Of a stretch of DNA of 64,000 nt, positions 19,035-35,974 are shown piece after piece (within the stretch, counting starts at the first letter, position 1; every line of letters begins with the position of its first letter). Source of the DNA: Meandrina meandrites (taxonomy: Eukaryota > Cnidaria > Anthozoa > Scleractinia > Meandrinidae); NCBI GenBank assembly GCA_963693305.1, contig OY855912.1, positions 2,554,001 through 2,618,000 of the forward strand, in the 5' to 3' direction. The translations under genes and the position numbers were made by a program. The notes below the pieces were generated by a model, which was given only the letters and a program-made list of their open reading frames with translations, had not been told where the DNA came from and made no database searches.

Positions 19035-19473
19035 GAGCGATTTCACAAACCTTGATTCTTACATGCTAATGAGAATCGTACAATGCTAACCAGAAAGAAC
19101 AATAATATTTTTCCGATTTGTTTTCGTACCAGCGTGCGTACCTGTGTCTCACATGATGTGCCAAACAACAGCAAAAAAAAAACACTTCAACTTCCTTGAA
19201 CTTCCTTGAGGGTGAGAGTGCAATCTAAAAGCCACTGTTGATGCGATTTTTGTCTCGCTATCTAGTGCAACTTCTATCGCCCCCGGAGTCCCCCCGAGCT
19301 CGCAATCAAAATCACAAGTGTAAACAAGCGGCGATAGTATGTCAGCAAGCATCTAGATTTTGCAAACTAGCATGTGCACAACTGTTCATTGTGTGAGTTC
19401 TTTTTTTGTTCTTTCTCATTAGCATTTAACGATTCACATTAGCATGTAAAAATCGAGGTTTGTGAAATCGCTC
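19035..19473. mobile_element. 439-bp MITE with TA target duplication
   Basis: Left end GAGCGATTTCACAAACCT and right end AGGTTTGTGAAATCGCTC are inverted, and inward matches include the CATGCTAATG / CATTAGCATG blocks. TA flanks both ends (19033-19034 and 19474-19475). The paralogous locus near 52910-52935 (reverse orientation) lacks the element, giving a related empty site. No transposase; Tc1/mariner-type target. Confidence 0.88.
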
Positions 19474-19838
19474 TATTATAACAAACATGTTTTAATTACA
19501 AGAAGTGCGGTAACTTGTTTTTGATTCTCACCAGCGTATATCTGAACGTATATAACAATAATTCAATGTGAAATATAAAGAGTTCGGAACGAAAGTGTTT
19601 GTGACAAATTCGAATGTAAGTCTTAAAGCACTACTTATACGATTAAAAACAAGTGTGGTTAATCAGAAAACGGTAAATAACCGAAGTTGACCCTGGAAAG
19701 TGATATCTAGTCTGGCTTAAGAATTTCTATTGCGAAAGACGCTTTTTAGAGAGAAAAATTAAAGTTAGCATCGCCAGATTCGTTCTGACGTTTTATATTA
19801 TGGGTTTCAACAAGTTTACTTTTACAAGAAAAAACTAA

Positions 19839-20457
19839 GTTGATGGTGATGAAGTTGATTTGTTGGTCAATTTTCATACCAAGACATATCTTGGAGAAGG
19901 ATGTGTTCCACGGTAGGTTGCCAACTTGGTCTCTTGAGAATCAAACCCAGTCTCCCCTCCAGGAAGGTTGTATTCATTTCTATTACTCCAGTAACCAGAG
20001 TCATAATGGAAGGTGCTCTGCGAAATAATGAGAAGTACATTAATTAACAATTTTTGGATGAGGCTGAATATGACATGAAGAATTATGCAGATTATGCAGA
20101 GGCGAATCCTCAAGCCAACTATCAAAAGTCGATTAAATTGATCACATGACGCGATAGCGTTCATCCTTGGAGAGACAGTCCATATATAGTGCCCGTCCGA
20201 GGAACAGACAAAAAAAAAATTATATTCGCAGGAATAAATAGTTGATTGATGTGGGTTTCTTATCTGGTTTTGTTTCATTTGTTACATTTCGGCTTCAAGT
20301 CTTTCATCCTGAAAAAGTTAAAAATAATTCAAAAAGCTCGTTTTTGAATGGGCGCGCGGACAAAAATTTAGCGGTGAACAATAAAGACGATTGAGTGTTT
20401 TTGTTTTGAAACTATCCGTCTGATAGTTTGCCCTTGGAAATTTGATGTTCTTTTTGA
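19839..20457 (-). pseudogene. truncated inverted copy of the SOMP5-like gene (intron 7 plus part of exon 8)
   Basis: On the minus strand, 20457-20018 matches intron 7 of copies A-C and 20017-19839 matches the first ~180 nt of exon 8 ([18 protein letters not shown], then [13 protein letters not shown]). A 2-nt insertion after the TKLATYR segment shifts the frame, and homology stops after the region encoding INFITIN. Beyond the break the sequence matches the downstream flank of copy B (52660-53110), so exon 8 has been internally deleted or recombined. Non-functional remnant. Confidence 0.9.
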
Positions 20458-20459
20458 TT

Positions 20460-23400
20460 AAAATCATCTCACCAGTATAGAAGGCTGAACATATGGTCCC
20501 ATTTGTTCAAAGGCCGGCAGATAAACCTATCCACTGGATAAATCTTTCAACCAGTGCATTATGAACCAACTGCTATCCATTTAATAGCGATTTATCCAGT
20601 GGATATATTTTTAAAAGTGTTATTCACCCTGTGAACAACAGGGCGCTATAACACCAACAGTAGAACCCTGTTTAAAATGACTGACAGTTTTTATTCGGAA
20701 CAAAATAGCGATTATGATAGCAAGGAGGGCTTATTTTTTTTTCAGGTTCCCGTTAGGCGAGATTCCACTGAATTTGCAGGATTTTGGCTTTCATGTCACA
20801 TTAAAATATTTCACTTTGTCCCACCTTGACATGTGCTTTTGCGTGAACAATTTCACTGTTTATCGACCTTCCCAAATTTTGCCGACTGCTCGAAATCCTG
20901 GTTTTCACATGTCGGCAAAATCGATCCCAGATGATTGGGGATTTCACCGTTTCCCCACCATGCCAGATTTTGCCGTATATCGGCAAAATCTGGGATCAGA
21001 ATCGCCTTGATCGGCAATGACAGACGCCAGTTTTAGTTGTGAGGGGCAGTGAGAGACTGGAGCTAAGCAATTAAAAGATTGGTAACGAGTTTAAACTATC
21101 GCCGACGTCCCCGACACTAAGAATTAGAGTTCTCATAGATCTTGAATGATCGCCGACGATCGCAGAAATCTGGGATGCGTCGGGAAAATAGAAACGCTCC
21201 CGATTCTCCGGATTTGTCCCCGACCATCCCAGACGATCGGGGATATTTACGATTTTGAGTTTTCATTAGTTGGCAAAATCTGGGACGGTCGGGAAACAGT
21301 AAAATCCCCGATCGTCTGGAATTTTCCCGACATATGAAAACAAGGCTTTTTGCTACGAAATACTCGATTTATTGTAGCACAGAAATAATGAATTATTTTG
21401 CTTTTAGAAAAATTAATATTTATCATGAATATCTGCCTAAAATAATTAGAGATTTAATCCCTGATACACCCCACCTCGGTATTACTGCCACTTTATTTCG
21501 GCCCAAACAAAAGCTCAGTCAGTCATTTCATATTTAAATTAAAGAGCTGAACAGCTCTCAGTCTCAGCTGCCGCAAGTCTGGGAAGAATTTATTTCGCTC
21601 AAACAATCCTTTAAGGCGGGGGTACACCTGAAGCCTGTTTTTCCACCGCTAAACTTGGTTTAATGCGAATATCTCGTCCACGTTTCAAGTAATCCAGAAA
21701 CTCTATGCTCATTTCACAAAGCTATGTTTAGCGGTATTTTGTAAATTTTTGGTGATTTTTGGGGATGTTTGGGAAGAGATAGTTTTTCTCAAAGGATTAG
21801 TAAAATTTGGAGAAATAAGAAATGTTAAAGATTTAATGCGATTTTAAAATTTGAATTTGAATTTAAAAATTAGTATATGGGCACCCAACCAGTCCCCCGA
21901 CAACCTGGGGTGCTCTTGCGTGGGGGTCAACTATCTGGTGGTGTTTCAAAAATAGCTTTCTTTCTTCTATTCCTTCCTTAAACCTCTTAAATTTCACTCA
22001 AAATCGGGTGTACACCCACCTTAAAAACTGGGTAAAAGGTCATTTGAAATGACGATGAATTAGGGTGCCAAAAACTTTCAAGCGCTTTATCCCCAAAACG
22101 AGGCACTCCACTGAAACAAAAATCTTCCCAGTAATTAGTGGCACTGTTGAGAATAGTGCATATTCACTCACGTGACCAGCGGCCATATTGGTTTACCTAA
22201 AGAAAAGACGATTTTTCAATAAAAATTCGAGTTTAATTTCCGATGAGATGGATTGGTACACCAATATGGCCGCCGTTTCTTTGTTTTGGAACACCAATAT
22301 GACTGCCGTGACGTCATGTAAATACGCTCCATATGCTAAAAGAACCGTCCGTCCACTAAGAAATCAATGTTCCAGCTTTATTTATTGGCTCTTGGCGGTT
22401 AATCAATAAGTTCTATTTAGAAAAGGAGCAATCATCCTGGCAAACAGCATGCAACATGCTGTTTCTGAAAAACGATTTGCTACGGGAACAACCTAATGAG
22501 CAATATGATGCGGTATGCTATTTATATTGTTCAAGAGATCAATGGATCACAGCTAATAAACGTCGGCTTCACGGTGTTAAAGGACTGTTTGAGCGAAATA
22601 AATTCTTCCCAGACTAGCGGCAGCTGAGACTGAGAGCTGTTCAGCTCTTTAATTTAAATATGAATTAACTGACTGAGCTTTTGTTTTGGCCGAAATAAAG
22701 TGGCAGTAATACCGAGGTGGGGTGTATCAGGGATTAAATCTCTAATTATTTTCGGCAGATATTCATGGTCAAGATTCATTTTTCTAAAAGCAAAGTAATT
22801 CATTGTTTCTTTTCTACAATGAATCAAGTATTCCGTAGCATTCGTTGACGTTTTTAAAGCCTGCTTTCATATGTCGGGAATCTCCCAGGTGATCGGGGAT
22901 TTTACTGTATCGCGATGTCCCCGACAGTGTAGATTTCAGTCTTCATGTCGGGAATGATCGCCGACCAGCGTGGAAATCTGCGACACGTCGGAAAAATAGA
23001 AACGCTCCAGATTTGTCGCTGATCATCCCAGACGATTGGGAATGTCTACGATTTCGAGAAGTCGGCCAAATCTGGGAGGGTCGGTAAACAGTGATATTGT
23101 TCCCGCAAAAGCACATGCCAAGGTGGGACAAACTGAAATATTTTAATGTGACATGAAAGCCAAAATCCTGCAAATTCAGTGGAATCTCACCTACAGGGAA
23201 TCCGAAAAAAAAAACCCCAGCCTTCCTCGCTATTATAATCACTATTTTGTTCCGGATAAAAATTGTCAGTTCTATTGTTGGTGTTATAGCGCCCTGTTGT
23301 TCACAGGGTGAATAACACTATTAAAAATATATCCACTGGATAAATCGCTATTGAATGGATGACAGTTGGTTCATAATGCACTGGTTGAAAGATTTATCCA

Positions 23401-23474
23401 GTGGATAGGTTTATCTGCCGGCCTTTGAACAAATGGGACCATATGTTCAGCCTTCTATACTGGTGAGATGATTA
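20460..23474. mobile_element. ~3-kb foldback element with long inverted arms
   Basis: Left arm ~20460-21613 and right arm ~22577-23474 are inverted relatives. Matching blocks include the CATCTCACCAGTATAGAAGG end, CATTATGAACCAACTG, ATCCACTGGATAAATC, CAGGGCGCTATAACACCAAC, the 'cccgac/tcgggg' rich middle and the innermost GAAGAATTTATTTCGCTC. A ~960-bp centre holds a nested element and a segment related to phosphatase intron 9. No transposase ORF is seen. A solo outer end lies at 54766-54890 and a piece of the right arm at 42170-42300. Confidence 0.85.
21609..22025. mobile_element. nested TTAA-flanked element
   Basis: TTAA precedes GGCGGGGGTACACCTG and follows GGGTGTACACCCACC, so the ends are inverted and the target duplication is TTAA, the hallmark of piggyBac-type insertion. 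The interior is AT-rich and non-coding. It lies in the centre of the larger foldback element. Confidence 0.75.
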
Positions 23475-24177
23475 ATACTTCCTTTAGTGTGCTGGTGGCT
23501 GTGAGGACTAACAAACTAAAACAATTTGCAGGCTAAGGCTAGCTCAGGATCACCTTACCGTCATTCACGGATTAAGGTACTGTAGTGTAGATTCCCGGTA
23601 CATCTCAAATAACTTGAACAATGACTGCTTCGAATTTTTCGAACTGAAACTTTTTTCTTTTTTACATTTACTCAGTTGGGACATCCCAACTTTGATATCT
23701 TTAACGATACGCAACGACCATTAGCCCATATCTTCACTTCTTCAGTATCTTGAACTTTGAAACGGACCATGATCCTTCCAAAATCTAGAGAAAGGTTTAA
23801 GCAAAATAAGAGATCATTGTAAAACTTTGTACAAGCCCCTAATTATTAATTTTGCCATGCCACATGTAAACTACTCATTTGTTATATATAACCGTATGTT
23901 TTCGAGTATTGAATGTATTTGTACTCGAGAAAATGTTTGAACTGAAAACTATTTCCTTTGGAATTATTCGCTGTTTTAGGTTTACTACGGGCCCGTAAAA
24001 AATTTAAAGTGCCTATGAAGCAAAAATCAAATATATTTTTACAGCTCTCAACAATCCATGCTGCAATAGGCCTAATTTTGCGCGTGGTCAGAATGGAAAA
24101 TCGCATTATATAAGTTGAGGATCTCGACGCTAAAAAATCACCAAACGCAACCAAAAAATGATTATTATTTTCCTTAA

Positions 24178-24822
24178 GGTGATTCCACTGAAATAGAAGG
24201 AGTCTTTAGAATTTTCTAAGACTTTGTCCAGTTCATAACTATGTTATGAGCGTTACAAAAATGCAATAAAAAATGGGGGTCACCGTGCTCGTTTTTGTGC
24301 AATCTGGATGGCTATTATAGTAAACATATGACCAACGAGGTTCATACTAAAAACCCTCATAATCCGAAAAGGGAACTATCATTTCTAGAAAAAATCATTT
24401 CTAGCGTTAAAATATTGAAGCAGTTCAACGAAATAGACTTTAATCTTACATAATAAACTATTTTAATTAAACTGGAATTGAGATTATGAAAGAAATTAAG
24501 GATTTTGCTTCGTGCGTGCGTAAGCAGCACTAGCTCAAAACGTACTTTTTAAAGCATTCAAATAAAAATATCTCAAAGTAGAGTATTTAACTTTTCTTTA
24601 AATTGCAATATATTGTAGTCAACCGGATGTATTTTAAATTTATGCATTAAAAAATGGGGGTCACCGTGCTCGTTTAGAAGAAAATGACCATTTATTTCTC
24701 TTCTGAGCTTAACCTGAAAGAAAAGCCATAATGTTGTGTGTGCGCGCGCGCTCGTGCACGCGCTAAATGACGCGAAAACTCATGCGCAGCAAGGATGCGC
24801 AATGCAATTCAGTGGAATCACC
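24178..24822. mobile_element. 645-bp MITE with TTAA duplication
   Basis: Ends GGTGATTCCACTGAA and TTCAGTGGAATCACC, flanked on both sides by TTAA (24174-24177, 24823-24826). Copy C lacks it at 55985 (TTTTCC-TAAA-CTAAATGG), and copy B lacks it near 42740. It has an internal direct repeat of 'atgggggtcaccgtgctcgt' at about 24275 and 24653. Non-coding; piggyBac-type target. Confidence 0.9.
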
Positions 24823-25556
24823 TTAACTAAATGGTCCTTCATATAGGGCGGAAGCATAATGTTTGTTTTGATATGTTTTGCTTCATAGGTCAGTCATGAA
24901 AATTTTAATAACAATTATTTTAGATCGCTGTTTGTAAAAGTCTTCGCTATTCTTTATTTCGCAAGTCCAGAGCGAGCCTTTATAAATTCCAACTGAATCC
25001 TGCTAAACAGATGTTAGGAAGCATAGAAATCCTTTGTCATAGCGACTTCGTACTTTTGGCGGGACTTTTGGTGCTTCTGCGAATATTTATATTACGAGCC
25101 ACGAATTATGCAAACGAGGTTGTTAAACAAACTCCGATTATCATGATGTTCACTAAAACCTTTTCAATTGTTAGATTTCACCATTCTAAGTCAATAATAC
25201 AAGACAGCGCACTCAAATAAAACTAATATTATTCGATTTTACATGTAAAACATGGTTAAAATTAATTGTCGAATGTTTTAGTTTCGATCTTGCTTTGGAG
25301 AGAAATGGGGCGAATTTTCTGGAAACTGCATTGTTTGCTTATTTTAAGAAACCTTGCCGGGAAGTTTTTAAATCTCGCTGTTTTTTATTTTTGAGCATAC
25401 AAAACAGTTGTGTGCTATTAAAGATCTGTAGGCGTTAATGGTATGCAAAGCCTTCTGGAAAAACTGTGAATCCACTTCGCCACATTTGTGGCCAAAAGAG
25501 GGACACAAACATGGCGGCTGTATATCAAATACTGTAATGTTCTCAAAATCATTTTA

Positions 25557-25774
25557 CAGTGAAACGAACTCAACCAGGGCCACCCAACTTTTTTTTAGCC
25601 AATCGCAACACAAGTTCAGAACAAAAGAATTGGACTTAGTTTATCAGCGGACCAATCACAGTAAAGGACAAACTTAACTACTGATGAACGAACTCCAATT
25701 CCCAGTTTGTTCTAAACTTGTGTTGTGATTAGCTAAAAAAGCGATGGGTGGGCCCTGTTGAGTTCGTTTCACTG
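25557..25774. mobile_element. 218-bp MITE with TA duplication
   Basis: Left CAGTGAAACGAACTCAAC and right GTTGAGTTCGTTTCACTG are perfect inverted ends, with TA on both sides (25555-25556, 25775-25776). Arms continue with the AGGGCC/GGCCCT and AACACAAGTT blocks. Non-coding. Confidence 0.9.
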
Positions 25775-25999
25775 TAGTAACAACAGAGTTTTGAGGAACT
25801 ATAGAACTATAATTTGAAAGAAAACCAAACAAAAAAAGCACAACAAAAAGGAACTAATTTTTTTTTGCATCTTCTATTATCTATTAGTATAAATCTACTA
25901 CCGTTCTATCACAAATGCCGCGCTCTGATTGGCTACGCTACCCACTATCTATTCTGTGATAGATAGTGAGTAGCGTTGCAGTGTGCTCTTGCTAACAAA

Positions 26000-26128
26000 A
26001 TGGCGGCCGCTTCTTTACGTTTTCGAAGTGTCCGTGAAGAAGATTTAGACAGTTTACTAGGCGAGGCTGTTCCACAAAAGATTTATACTAAAACAATTAG
26101 ATTATTCACTCTCGATTTCTATGCGTGA
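26000..26128 (+). other. short ORF fragment inside a transposon-rich insert (42 aa)
   Basis: An ATG in good context (aaaATGGCGGCC) opens a 42-codon frame starting MAAASLRFRSVREEDLDSLL and ending in TGA inside the adjacent palindrome. The FRSVxEEDLxxLL pattern resembles the N-terminus of DUF3504/KIAA1958-like (Crypton-derived) proteins known from cnidarians, by memory only. The palindrome cuts it off. The insert (about 25885-26205) is absent from copy C. Probably a captured or residual transposon gene fragment, not a functional gene. Confidence 0.35.
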
Positions 26129-26200
26129 TAGTTGACTCGGGCTGCGCCCTCGTCAACTATCACGCGATAGAAATCTCGAGCTCATAATCTAATTGTTTAA
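26089..26200. mobile_element. palindromic element (AACAATTAGATTAT ends)
   Basis: AACAATTAGATTAT on the left and ATAATCTAATTGTT on the right, with GATTTCTATGCGTGATAG-type arms meeting at a CTGCG loop. It forms a near-complete hairpin of ~110 bp. Confidence 0.85.
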
Positions 26201-26466
26201 TAGTTTTCTGATGTTGTTTCATGCAAACGAACAGTTTTTGTAAAACCAATGAGAAATTAACCACCAATTGATCCTGCAAACATGATATTTAGAATCTATT
26301 ACTATCAACACCAGTGTCACAAATAACTGGAAAGAGTTTTATTTCAGCAGACTGCTTCACCTTGTAAATAAAGCTTTTTGAAACTTAACCCCAACTCAAT
26401 TAACTGGACTGAGATGAAAGGTTAGAAACCGATATGTGTCATATTATACACTCAGTGCAAAATTGT

Positions 26467-26600
26467 GGGAGGCGCGGTGGCCAAATGGTTAGTGGGCAGA
26501 ACTTTGGATCGAACGGTCCGAGTTCGAGCCCTGGCCGGAGTCATTGGGCTGTGTTCTTAAACAAGTGCTTCTCTACCCAGGGGTAAAAATATAAATGGGT
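26467..26600 (+). mobile_element. tRNA-derived SINE upstream of copy A
   Basis: Head GGGAGGCGCGGTGGCC with box A-like TGGCCAAATGG and box B GTTCGAGCCCTGG, then 'gtgttcttaaacaagtgc'. The same SINE sits at the orthologous position upstream of copy C (56772-56905), so it was there before A and C separated. Confidence 0.8.
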
Positions 26601-27023
26601 ACCGGTGAAATAATACTGGGGGAGACCCTGCGATAGACTAGCTAGCATACCATCCAGGGGGAGTAGAAATATCCTTAGTCGCTTAATGCTACGGAAACCG
26701 GCATAAGCTCTGGCGGTATGGGCCACTTGGCTCTACGCAGACTTGAGACACGTAAATGAAGAGACGTTGACACTATGAAAAGCATAAACTATGAGCGATA
26801 AGACCGATTGGGATTCTGGGTAGACAGCATTGGTAAGCTATGTAACATTTCTTTTATTCATAATCAAGATATTTTCTTCTTTTTGAGCCTTAATCGCATT
26901 ATTGATGGTTAATGCTTTTCATGGGTCAACCTTTCTTTAATTAGGTAGTTGTATGCAAGCTACAGGGCTGCGTCAACTATTGTAACGATGCTCCATTCTC
27001 AGCACATTCAACAGGCAAACGAG

Positions 27024-32431
<5,408 letters not shown>

Positions 32432-32436
32432 GGACA

Positions 32437-32724
32437 TACCGTAAAATTCCGGTTATAAGCCTCGGGCTCATACAACTTCGCAAGGGTTTTTGCGTGGGCT
32501 TATAAATGGAGGGGCTTATTTTCGTCGGGGGTGGGGGGGGCTTATAAGCGGAATAAAGAAAAAAAACAAAACGAGACGCCGCAGTGTTGATTGAAATACG
32601 TTTTTAAGTTAAAAAGTCATAATAAAGCAACACTTAGCCCTATTTAGTAGAGTCATCCAGCAGAGGGCTCCTATTTCCGGGGGGGGGGGGGGGGGGGGGG
32701 GCTTATAACCGGAATGTTACGGTA
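32437..32724. mobile_element. MITE forming the 3' UTR of copy A
   Basis: Starts five bases after the stop codon: TACCGTAAAATTCCGGTTAT at the left, ATAACCGGAATGTTACGGTA at the right. It contains an AATAAA at 32552-32557 and another at about 32621, and a 20-plus G run near 32681. The equivalent positions in B (50856-51170) and C (63089-63373) carry the same element. Confidence 0.88.
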
Positions 32725-33406
32725 TTTTGGAGACCTCGACGATAAAAAGTGTGCATATAAAGTCGAGAACTTCTTTCTCGTTGCTGTAATTTTTCCTTTT
32801 TATTCTGAAGTAGAAAAATAGACCCACTATATCAGTCTGAAACGAAAAAAAGAGATATGGTTATAAGCCTTCTCCAAGAGAGTATGAAGTATTCTCTTGG
32901 CCTTCTTATATCCAACTTTACCATGCAATTAGTCCTTACAAAAAATTGAGCTTCAAAAGAAAAAGACATTTATTTAATAAGTGTGCAAGTGGAGTTTGCA
33001 AATAGCTAAATTTATGCTTTATTATCATAACGAGCTGTTGCGTCCGATGTTTCTCAATTTGTTTCCAACAAGTAATCAAGTACACACTTTTGACACGAGA
33101 ACAGCCAGTTGTTATCGATCACATCTGACTGTCGTACAAATCTTAAGCAGTCTACGATACATGTACTTTATCCAGTCCTAAAATTTGGAATTCTCTCCCA
33201 GTATCCATCACTGGTTCAACAAGCTTTCCTACTTTTAAGGAAAAGATTGATTGAATTTTGTAATTAAATGATACTGAATTGTCTGAATTGGCCAAGCCAC
33301 ACACTCACAGCTTAAAGGGGCAGTATCACGAGCGGTCTTCTAAGTTTTTGTGTAAACTATGCTAGAATTATCAAGTTGCACTCGCTGATCAACAAAATAA
33401 CCTTAA

Positions 33407-33763
33407 TGATGTAATGTATATGAAATGATTCATATATGAACTGCGGCTTCTTTATTCCAATTGCTTAAATTGGAAATTCACTGCGAAGATCACATATCAC
33501 CTTCATATATATCCGCAGTTCATATATGAATCATTTCATATACATTACATCATTTCACTCCTTTCACGGGAAAATATCAACTCACAATTGACCTCGCTCC
33601 CAATGTGTGGCTTCATAGCTCAGTTTGTAGAGCATCGCACCGGTATCGCGGAGGTCACGGGTTCGCATCCCGTTGAAGCCCTGATTTCTTTTTTTTCAGG
33701 CTTCTTTATTCCAATTGCTTATATTGGAAATTCACTGCGAAGATCACATATCACCTTCATAAA
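33407..33763. mobile_element. composite element: inverted repeat plus tRNA-like unit
   Basis: An inverted repeat (TGTATATGAAATGATTCATA...CTGCGG at 33407-33447; inverse at 33512-33553) precedes the tRNA-like unit at 33609-33680. A ~63-bp block 'ggcttctttattccaattgc...' occurs both inside the hairpin (33445-33510) and again after the tRNA unit (33701-33763). From memory, this arrangement is common in coral genomes. It is absent from the matching point downstream of copy B (~51530). Confidence 0.7.
33609..33680 (+). tRNA. tRNA-Thr-like unit (GGT), probably SINE-borne rather than a real gene
   Basis: 72 nt that fold as a cloverleaf: acceptor stem GGCTTCA/TGAAGCC pairs perfectly; D stem GCTC/GAGC; T arm CGGGTTCGCATCCCG pairs perfectly. 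The anticodon loop reads CCGGTAT, giving GGT, but position 33 is C instead of the near-universal T and the stem closes with an A-C mismatch. No CCA-type or terminator context favours a functional gene: the sequence continues into a repeat. I treat it as a tRNA-derived repeat head. Confidence 0.5.
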
Positions 33764-34946
33764 ATAACCTTAAACGACATAAAAGGCATAACCGCAGTCT
33801 ATAAGATGTGAACAAACCATAATCACTGATTTTTAGTGATTTTCCAGCAACTATCACGTAACAATGTCAGAAATTGAAAACGTCGGCCCGACGTTTTCAA
33901 GTTTTAGACCACTTCTTTCCCACCTGTCCGTAGCCACACCAGTTTTAAATAACTTAACAGTGCGTTTTAGCAACGTCAGGCAACTATTACTGGAATTAAA
34001 TAAATATCAACACCTTCATTGGATTTTCAAGTAACAATAAAGCTAATATATTGATTACCGAGGTTGTCTCCCCCCGATAAGCACCGTGGTTTCTTGGAGG
34101 TCTCCTCGTCCTACGTCACGCTGGTTAGCCTGAATAGCGCTTTGGTTAGCCTAAATAACAGTTACATATACCAAAACATATACCAAAAATTGGTCAATTA
34201 AGTCAGAAAGTGTTTAATTTCGTTCCGAACTCTTTATATTTCACATTTCCTCTGTTTTGCATTGCGCATCCTTACTGCGCATAAATTTACGCGTGATTAA
34301 GAAAATGGCTGCTTTTTCTTTTCGGCTTGGCTCGTGCGCGAGGTAAATCGTCGTTTTCTCGTAAACGAGCACGGTGACCTATCATTTTTTTCTCTTTTTT
34401 CTGAGTCCATTGAACGCCTCCTTTCTATGCAGTGAATATAAACAAATTTCTATTGTTGAAACTTCAGTAATCAACGGAAACGTGAACTTCGCCGCTACCA
34501 GTGAAGATAAATCTGTGGCCTCGAGAGCACTGTACGTTTGGAACAAGTTGAATCGCTGTCGTGCCTTTGTCCTGAAACAAACAGTAAATTGTTTCTTGAA
34601 GTCGATGCAGTGCTTCTATTGATAAATATCACGTTTTGCGCCCTCCCTATTTTTTTCTGCTCCCGCGAAACGTTAACTGAACGGTTCAAAGAACACTTTT
34701 TATTTTGAAATTTAGGTTCCCTTAAGATGAACAATCAATAGACAAAGTTTGAATGAAAATCTATTGTCAGTTCTATTTCAGAGGAATGACCTTAATGGTT
34801 ATTTTTAGACATGGTACCCAGTTCACCCGCGGATGTTAACGCACGATGCATCATCTCGCGTCATTCTCGACCCCAGAGCCTTCGGTTTTTTTTGCCAATG
34901 GTGTCGAAATAGCGGGTCACCAGAAGTCCATAACTAGAAGTCTCAG

Positions 34947-35149
34947 CCTCGTCCCCAGGCGCCGCTCCCTGGTCGCGCGCGGTGCACTTTGCGTTATGGG
35001 ATTGATGATTCGCGGATCGCTTGGCGTTGTGGGACTGTTGCGAACGAGAAGGGGGCTCCGCGGCTCGCTCCCTAACCATCTACCGCCGCGCCCCCTGTTT
35101 TCCCGCGTTACCGCGTCAACTGAAAACTGACCGGCGCCTGGGGACGAGG
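34947..35149. mobile_element. GC-rich MITE with CCTCGTCCCCAGGCGCCG ends
   Basis: The left 18-19 bp reappear inverted at the right (CGGCGCCTGGGGACGAGG). The interior is markedly GC-rich relative to its surroundings and accounts for the ORFs there. Confidence 0.85.
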
Positions 35150-35974
35150 CAATAGAAGTCTACTATATGGACTTCTGCTATATGATATTACTGCAAGGAG
35201 GCTGCAATTATAAAAATATTGCAGTGCCGGTAAGCCCACTGCAATATTGCATAATTTCCCTGCTAACAAAAAGTACCCACTGGATATGTTTACCTTCCTA
35301 GACTAAAATCATTGATCAGTAATTATAATGATTTAGGAATCACCGACGCATTGGCTGATCACCGAGCGCGAAATTCAAAATTTTTCGGAAGCCATGAGTG
35401 TTACAAACCTAGGCTTTTTGGGGGAGGGTGTGGGGAATGATTGTTGTAGCTTGGACACATCTAAATGGGAGTGGGGTGGGGGAAGTTTGAGACAAAGCAT
35501 GTTTGTCTTCTTTTTTAACGTCATGCTTTAGCAATAATTAACATTTCGTGTACATCGTTTCTGAGAAAAATGTATTCATTTTACAAAGAACATTCCATCA
35601 AAATTGTTGTTCTGGTTTTCATGTCCAATCCCTTTTTTACAATAACTGAGCGAATTCTCGCGCGCTGATTGTGGGCTACTTTTTATTGTCAGAGTACAGA
35701 CGGATGAAATTTGAAAAGCTGACGCAATCAGCGAAAGTTTGTCAAACTGATTCAACGCTGCATTCTTGATAAGGCGAGAATCATTCCACAAATATAGAAG
35801 TCTTCAATGAGGAAATCATCTAAAATTTATGGGTTGAAACTGAAGAAACCATTGCAGCCTTAGAGCGAAAAGATGAGGATGTTTATTGAGGCTTCAGACC
35901 TGACAATCGGCGGTGAGCGGGAAATTAATGCGGCTTGTTGTGTAGTAAGAAGCTGAACTGCGTTTTAGCGGATA

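Larger units (their letters stand above)
23475..26987. other. 5' flank of copy A (paralogous to 42305-43330 and 55318-57550)
   Basis: No gene. It is alignable by eye to the flanks of copies B and C and so belongs to the ~10-kb duplicated unit. It contains the elements listed separately at 24178-24822, 25557-25774, 26089-26200 and 26467-26600. Promoter elements could not be picked out with confidence. Confidence 0.7.

Noticed and set aside
33609..33680. Functional tRNA-Thr gene
   Set aside because: C at position 33, an A-C mismatch at the anticodon stem end and repeat context make a repeat-borne relic more likely; kept as a hedged feature.
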